A stretch of 34,344 nucleotides of DNA from assembly GCF_000003815.2 (NCBI RefSeq), contig NC_049991.1, forward strand, positions 19,178,963 to 19,213,306. The letters are read 5' to 3'. Shown here in pieces: positions 28,946 through 34,344 of this stretch; position 1 is the first letter of the stretch, and every line of letters begins with the position of its first letter. Position numbers and translations under genes: made by a program. A model generated the notes under the pieces. That model saw only the letters and a list, made by a program, of their open reading frames with translations, made no database searches and was not told the origin of the DNA. Source of the stretch: Branchiostoma floridae (lineage: Eukaryota > Chordata > Leptocardii > Amphioxiformes > Branchiostomatidae).

Positions 28946-31900
28946 CTAATTCTCGTCAAAGAGCCCGACACTAGCGGCGCACTGGTAGAACCCGTCGTGC
29001 CTGGTGGAGCCCATAGAACACAGGTGCAGTTCCTCCACAGCCTGGGCGCCGAAATCTCGGTCCAAGAACTGGTCGTACAACGCCGGATCCACGCCCTCTG
29101 AACTTAAAGCGCCGCACGACACCATCTCTCTGCACATGGACCGGGACAGGTTCAGCAAGGTGAGGTGGGGGTTGTACTCTTCGTGACTTCCCGCCATGTT
29201 TAGCCCTGCGTCACTCAACAGTGACTTCACCCGAGCAGCCAGCGCGCGGAAGGCCGGACTGTCCTCCGGAGCGGCGTACACCACGCGGTTGTTGAACGTT
29301 TCGACGCCGCGGAACTTCAAGACGAGAGAAGGCGGCAGGAGGCGAGCTGACTCCCGCTTCAGGTCGCGCAAAACCCTCCTTGCCGCGTCCAGTTCATCCT
29401 GGTTGTTGATCCGTAAGGTGCACAACGTCACGTGGAGTTTTTCAACCTGGGCCAAGGCAGCGTCCAAGACTGGCGAACGCTCGAAAATGCACGTCCGGAA
29501 GTGCTTCGCGACTCTCAGTATATCCGGGTCTGTTATGCGGACGGCGACGAAAAAGTTGGGTCTGTTTGATGAGGTTGGTTTTGACTTCCTTGATGTGTTT
29601 TTCTGTCGTATCCAGGGCGTTGTCACCGTCTGTGTATCGTCGTCGCTATCTGAGCTGCTTTCTTCGTCACATTCTTGTTCCTCCGCCACAGACGACGCGC
29701 CCTCTTCCTTCTCTCCGGTCGTCAAACTTTCGTCCTCTTTCCTGTACCTTTGTAATACGTCATGAATCGTGACGTAACTTCCGGTGGACCCGAACACGTT
29801 GTCCAGTCGCTCGTTTTTGTCCCAAACCTGTAAATGGTGTAATAAAGCGACTATTGCAATATGGACATTTCCAAACTATCCGTAAGCCTAACCCTAACCC
29901 TAACCCTAAGGCCTAAGCCTTACCCTAATCTAGCCCTAACATAGAGATGTCGAAGTGTAGGTCTTGTAGGGGTGTCGAAAAACATCGGAACATACCTGTA
30001 GAGGTGTCGGAACATAGGGGTGTCAGGACATTGGGGTGTCGGAACATAGATTAGGGGTGTCGGAACATAGGGGTGTCAGAACATAGGGATGTAGGAACAT
30101 AGGGGGGTCGGAACATAGCAGTTTCAGGTGTAGAAACATAGGGATGTAGGAACATAGGGGGGTCGGAAGATAGCAGTTTCGGAACATAGCAGTTTCGGAA
30201 CATAGGGGTTTCGCAACATAGGGGTGTCAGAACATAGATTAGGGGTGTCGGAACATAGGGGTGTCAGAACATAGATTAGGGGTGTCGGAACATAGGGGTG
30301 TCAGAACATAGATTAGGGGTGTCGGAACATAGGGGTGTCAGAACATAGATTAGGGGTGTCGGAACATAGGGGTGTCAGAACATAGGGATGTAGGAACATA
30401 GGGGGGTCGGAACATAGCAGTTTCAGGTGTAGAAACATAGGGATGTAGGAACATAGGGGGGTCGGAAGATAGCAGTTTCAGGTGTAGAAACATAGGGATG
30501 TAGGAACATAGGGGGGTCGGAAGATAGTTTCGGAACATAGAAGTTTCGGAACATAGGGGTTTCGGAACATAGCAGTTTCGGAACATAGAAGTTTCGGAAC
30601 ATAGGGGTGTCGGAGCATAGGCCGGGTGTCGGAACATAGAGGTGTCGGAACATAGGGGTGTGGGAAATGGAATATAGGGGTGTCGGCAGAAAAATCCTCA
30701 CCTTCTCGTCGTGGTACTTGAAGTACTGGATGCGGTGCTGCGGGATGGCCAGGTCGTCCTGCTCGGCATCGCTCAGCTCTCCCCACGTGAAGTCGTCGAA
30801 CGGTCTCTCCTCAACACCTGCATACAGCAAAAAGTGCGTCGATGAAGGTAGGGTATTAAATAAGGTACGCAAAAAAGCAGTTACTGAAGCAATCGTTGAA
30901 ATAGAATTCTTTCTGCTCGTTTACAAAACGTGGGTTATTTGGTCTAGTTGCAGCACTTGTCTACTGTTTAGCCTGCATTTTTCATGAATCAAATGAGAGT
31001 CCTTGGTGAGACAGAAGCATCGGTGGTTCAGTGGTAGAATTCTCGCCTGCCACGCGGGAGGCCCGGGTTCGATTCCCGGCCGATGCAATATCATTTTTTT
31101 CACTATGCAGTCACAAAATACTGATAACAAGTGAACTTTATGTAGTGACTTATATTCAAAAGTAATGTTTCGTAATCTCCCCAAGCCCTAAACAATTGGA
31201 ATCTGACTGTTAGATGCCTGACTTGAAAAGAGCAGTCATTTTTAATGTTCTATCAACTCACCTGTAAACCTGTCCAAGTAGCCAATCACAAAGTTCTTGC
31301 TCGGAAGGTCCTCATCCCATTGGATGCGGTTGATGACGTCGAGGGCCGTCCTCATTGGTGGCTTTTTGTTCCCTTTCCTCTCGCGAGAATCTGCGAGATT
31401 TTCCCTGCCCTGAGTTTTTGGCTCTGGGACGTCTTTTACCACTGACATCGCATCGTCCTGAGGATGCCGGTTGAAGCAGCTCTCACCGAATCTGCACTTT
31501 CCTTCAAGGAAAAACTTACAGACCGGCTTCCTATCGTCTTTTATAGCTGACGTCTGCTGTGTAGAACGTGACCTTGGGATGTCCTTGACATGCGAGGCCG
31601 CGAAGTCCTTAGCTTCGGTGATGAGAGTGTGAAGCATTGGTTCCCCTGGAAATAAACCACTCAGCTTGAACAAAGTCTTAAGATGATAAAAGTGCTCGAA
31701 ATACTTTTTTCAGTCAGGTTGCTCAGGTTGCTCAGGTGGCAATCTGACTCAAAAGCCAGGTTATGCCATCAACATTTCTGAAATTCAGGTTGCCCCACTT
31801 TCAAGTTATCACTTTCTTCAATTCTGCTACATGTACTTTATCCATTATCTTTTTCCCGGTCACTTATGTTTCATCTAATCAAGAAATTGACGCAATTGTT

Positions 31901-34306
31901 GATTTGGTTGTCTTTCTAGTTTTTACAACAATTCTGCAGTTCAATATATAATATCTTACCGACAGATGCCTTAGCAACGCCCTCTAGGTGCGTTACCAGT
32001 ACTGCAGAATCTGCCACGTTGCAACCGTCAGAACTGGAAACGTGGATAGCGGGAGGTTCCCTTGGGTACCGATCTGTAACGTTGTGTAGAAAATACTAGT
32101 ATATGTTATGTAGAACAAAATTAGCAGATTACAGTTATTTACAGTTATCTCCTCAGTTTATGCAACAGAAACACATTAATTTTGCTACGAGGATTTATAA
32201 GACATAGATTAATATCAATACACGAAGGTAGCTAGGTTTTTCGTTAAACGAGAAATATCAGCATCGAAACTATTTTTTACTTCATTTATTTATTTTCCGG
32301 TTTGTCTGTCTGTATGTAGAGAAAGGGATGCCCAGCTAGCCTGAGGCCATTACAAAGGGCCGCCGACAAAGTACCCTGGGAAAACGCAGACTCCTAACGA
32401 GGCACGCGAAGTTTACCGATCCCTACAACAGGCGCGCACGGAACACCCGCCGCCTAACACCCGCCGGCCCACGAACCAGCTGGCCCCAACTATCACAGCG
32501 AGCGATAGTTGGGGACCGTGGGGTCAGCTGGTAGTGGGGCGGGTGCATAGAGGCGGGAGGGTGCGCGTTAGGCAGGGGATCGGTAACTCTTATTTGCGAA
32601 GCTTCTCGAGCTGATTTCCCAGGGTACCGACAAAGACAATACAAATAGAGTCTAAAGTGGACAGATTAAGAATGACAATAATGTAATACATGTACATAAC
32701 AACTGGTCATTCTATATAAATGGTCAAGAGTATCGTCTGGAACGACACACTTCAGTTCGTAATGTTTGTTTGACTTGTTGTAAAAAAGACCATTGTCTAA
32801 GTTGAATTATGACAATATTTGCAGTTTGATTTAGCAGAGATATGACGCCGCCACGCGTGCCTGCAAAGCCACTGTGCTACGCTGTACTAAGTTTGCTGTC
32901 GCTTCTCTTATTTGCTACTCTTTATAGTGACTTACTAGTAACAATCTCTTTTACAGACGTGAACGACCAAAGACGTTTATATGACGTCCATGGAACGACT
33001 AAATCAACAAGTTCTCAAAACCGGCATTAATTTCTTCTGGTCTGGTGTTCAAAATGTATCCACGTCTCTGATCAATAGTTTTCGTGTTATCGTGCATAAT
33101 TGTTTACGTTACACATATTGGCTCCTTTCATTGCAAAAAAAAAAGGAAAGCAACTTTAGGTTGCATTTCGCGCCAAAATTTGAGTCCGAAAAGACGTACT
33201 GAGGCAACATCTGTTTTACGTTAAGCATTTCTGTTGGTGAATTTAGTCAGCTGATTTTTCATTGCAACACAAGCATCGGTGGTTCAGTGGTAGAATTCTC
33301 GCCTGCCACGCGGGAGGCCCGGGTTCGATTCCCGGCCGATGCAGTTATACTTTTTTTAGTTATTTTGATTTGCTAAGCGAATCGAACGCGAAGAACTACC
33401 GACGTAAAATGTTTGAAGAATTACAACACCAACGTTTCTACACTGAGTATTTTTGCAACAATTGCAATCTATATGAGAGAATAGAACTGGGCACACTATG
33501 GATGGACCAGTGGAGTAGCCGTCCCACCCAATGATGAAAATACGTTATAACAACAATAAATTATGATTGCAATAATGAAGATTGATAATGCATGTTTGAA
33601 TTTCAAATTTTTATAATCAATGTTTTAAACCTCTGTCATTAAACTGATGATAAAAGTACAAAAAATATGCTACGTAGTTTATGATATTCGTATAACAAAC
33701 CTGTCAACATGAACTGCAGTCCGATTCCCTCTTGCCCTAGGGTCATTAAAACTTCGGTGTGAATCCCATCGGACACGCTCTGAACTTCGTCCCCATAGAT
33801 GGCCTGTAACACCTCCAGCTCCCCTGCCAGCTCTGTGTACGTGCGGAAACAAACAATAATCAATCAATCAATCAAAATGGTTTATTATTCAAACAAGGTT
33901 CTGGCAGCAAGGGTCTGAATTATGTCTTGTTGCATATAAAAACTCTGCCTGTTGCGACATACATGACCAATTAATAAAACGAGATTACACTTAAAAACTA
34001 ATGATCAAGGGGGGAATTGCTGTTTCAGTGGACATTTTTTTTAGCATGAATAAAATATATATGGATAGGTAAAAGTCGGTGTTTGTGAGTTCCGCAGGTG
34101 ACAGTTTCTCAAGCAGGTGGATAGAATTTTGGACGTCGGCTACTGTCTGAAACGTCTGACCGTTTCCTTATCCCACTCAGTACAGATCGCAACAAAAGAA
34201 TAGTTGAAAGTCCCCTATTTCAATTCGGCCAGACGGGAGTCTAGTAGATACTATGAAACTCACCTGTACTAGCTGTATTTTCTTGTTCGCACACGGCTCC
34301 CGCCAT
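28946..34306 (-). CDS. LENG9: LENG9-like protein: RWD, CCCH zinc finger, MJ1316 domain, 2H phosphoesterase
   Basis: Six exons, minus strand: 34264-34306, 33701-33832, 31960-32073, 31262-31645, 30702-30817, 28946-29827. All borders are GT-AG with consistent phases; they give 556 residues plus stop. Start MAGAVCEQE. Residues about 15-115 form an RWD domain (ELEVLQAIYGDE, then DRYPREPPAIHV, then GEPMLHTLI). A CCCH zinc finger uses C139, C147, C153 and H157. Residues about 192-282 match the MJ1316/DUF504 RNA cyclic-group end-recognition domain (LDVINRIQWDEDLPSKNF, GYLDRFTG, IPQHRIQYFKYHDEKVWD). An acidic serine-rich linker follows. Residues about 354-556 are a LigT/AKAP7-type 2H phosphoesterase with both motifs intact: H395-V-T397 and H484-L-T486. 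The last three domains identify LENG9. The family context points to recognition and processing of RNA 2',3'-cyclic phosphate ends; the substrate is unknown. Introns carry two tRNA genes, a minisatellite and a MITE. Confidence 0.93.
29884..29941. repeat. Interstitial telomere-like repeats (CCCTAA)n
   Basis: CCTAACCCTAACCCTAACCC followed by degenerate units (AGGCCTAAG, TACCCTAA, AGCCCTAAC). About 58 bp, inside intron 5 of the LENG9-like gene, next to its last exon. Confidence 0.85.
29945..30690. repeat. 16-nt minisatellite in intron 5 of the LENG9-like gene
   Basis: About 45 variant copies of GGAACATAGGGGTGTC, with higher-order blocks: a cluster containing GGATGTAGGAACATAG and AGCAGTTTCAGG occurs at about 30075-30180 and again at 30365-30480. 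Sixteen is not a multiple of three, so on the minus strand all three frames give the same 16-residue repeat (DTPMFRHPYVPTPLCS type). It begins 12 bp past the splice donor of exon 5, so it is intronic. Confidence 0.95.
31017..31087 (+). tRNA. tRNA-Gly (anticodon GCC)
   Basis: A 71-nt cloverleaf: acceptor stem GCATCGG/CCGATGC with discriminator A, A box TGGTTCAGTGG, anticodon loop CTGCCAC with GCC at 31049-31051, and B box GGTTCGATTCC in a perfect T arm. No intron. A T-run of eight starts 7 bp downstream, a Pol III terminator. It differs little from the vertebrate tRNA-Gly-GCC. Lies in intron 4 of the LENG9-like gene on the opposite strand; sequence identical to the copy at 33273. Confidence 0.98.
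31678..31800. mobile_element. Single GTGCTCGAAATACTTTTTT end, CAGGTTGC-rich
   Basis: AAAAGTGCTCGAAATACTTT resembles the ends at 24595 and 6017; here the interior word is CAGGTTGCTCAGGTTGC. No right end was found. In intron 3 of the LENG9-like gene, within 35 bp of exon 4, so it could contribute to the acceptor region. Confidence 0.45.
32372..32626. mobile_element. GC-rich palindromic MITE, TIR TACCCTGGGAAA, perfect 9-bp TSD
   Basis: 255 bp flanked by CCGACAAAG at 32363-32371 and 32627-32635. The arms pair over most of their length with a central perfect hairpin (CCCCAACTATCACAGCGAG and its partner near 32500). Ends TACCCTGGGAAA and TTTCCCAGGGTA. GC-rich against AT-rich flanks. In intron 2 of the LENG9-like gene. 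Confidence 0.92.
33273..33343 (+). tRNA. tRNA-Gly (anticodon GCC), second identical copy
   Basis: All 71 nt are identical to 31017-31087, and the match extends only two bases upstream (AA before GCATC is partly shared). Downstream sequences differ, but a T-run of seven serves as terminator near 33351. Lies in intron 2 of the LENG9-like gene, antisense to it. Unlike flanks argue against a recent simple tandem copy of a larger block. Confidence 0.98.
33862..34005 (-). mobile_element. LINE 3' tail with (GATT)n, minus orientation
   Basis: On the minus strand: GTTTGAATAATAAACCATTT followed by TGATTGATTGATTGATT. AATAAA plus a short microsatellite tail is typical of CR1-like LINE 3' ends. In intron 1 of the LENG9-like gene, 30 bp from exon 2. 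Confidence 0.6.
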
Positions 34307-34344
34307 ACTCTTTAGAATCAGTCGCACCGTATACTCCTGAAACC

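Noticed and set aside
29196-29765. 189-codon plus-strand ORF
   Set aside because: It is the antisense shadow of the last LENG9-like exon, which has intact conserved motifs on the minus strand.
30350-30872. Long minus-strand ORFs encoding YVPTPLCS repeats
   Set aside because: They lie past a consensus splice donor (AAG|GTGAGG) in an intron, and the next exon restores the conserved protein. Kept as a finding on intron retention, not as a gene.

Overview
The window is eukaryotic nuclear DNA from a compact, repeat-rich genome. Protein-coding sequence is a small fraction, the genes are split by short introns with GT-AG borders, and most of the remaining sequence is small inverted-repeat transposons, non-LTR retrotransposon tails, minisatellites and simple repeats. 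The gene content (a CARMA-like CARD protein, CHMP6, a LENG9-like protein, tRNA-Gly) and the very dense MITE landscape suggest an invertebrate chordate, most likely an amphioxus (Branchiostoma). That assignment is inference, not proof. Two runs of N (16024-16323 and 19599-19698) are assembly gaps.

Three protein-coding genes could be assembled exon by exon, all on the minus strand. (1) At 505-1933 are the first three coding exons of a CARD protein resembling CARD9/10/11 (CARMA); the gene runs off the left edge. The end of its exon 1 lies in a five-copy 52-bp tandem repeat, and part of its exon 3 is duplicated at 41-139. (2) At 16966-22706 is a complete eight-exon CHMP6 gene (ESCRT-III subunit, 206 aa) with transposon debris in its introns. 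(3) At 28946-34306 is a complete six-exon LENG9-like gene (556 aa) with the domain order RWD, CCCH zinc finger, MJ1316 RNA-end-recognition domain, 2H phosphoesterase. Two identical tRNA-Gly(GCC) genes sit on the opposite strand inside its introns. Its intron 5 holds telomere-like repeats and a 16-nt minisatellite that is largely free of stop codons in all three minus-strand frames.

Between the genes: 2.0-4.5 kb is a three-copy repeat of about 415 bp, one copy interrupted by a 5'-truncated LINE with a clear target duplication. 4.5-16 kb is gene-poor and made of MITEs, SINE/LINE remnants, GA-rich DNA and direct repeats, with a cysteine-rich minus-strand ORF near 15.3 kb. 23-28.5 kb holds a CCAAT-box cluster, several dispersed repeats, an unidentified minus-strand exon-like ORF with a poly(A) signal, and a 29-bp satellite.

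Two transposon groups stand out because their ends and target duplications can be read directly. One is a set of palindromic elements that begin and end in TA and have 9-bp target duplications (4917-5332, 9461-9702, 17091-17264, 32372-32626, probably 9914-10494). The other is a set with CAGGG/CCCTG-type ends and 5-bp duplications (7750-8130, 21112-21505, 24595-25244). The three proteins belong to separate processes (immune-type CARD signalling, membrane scission, RNA-end metabolism), and nothing indicates that they act together.
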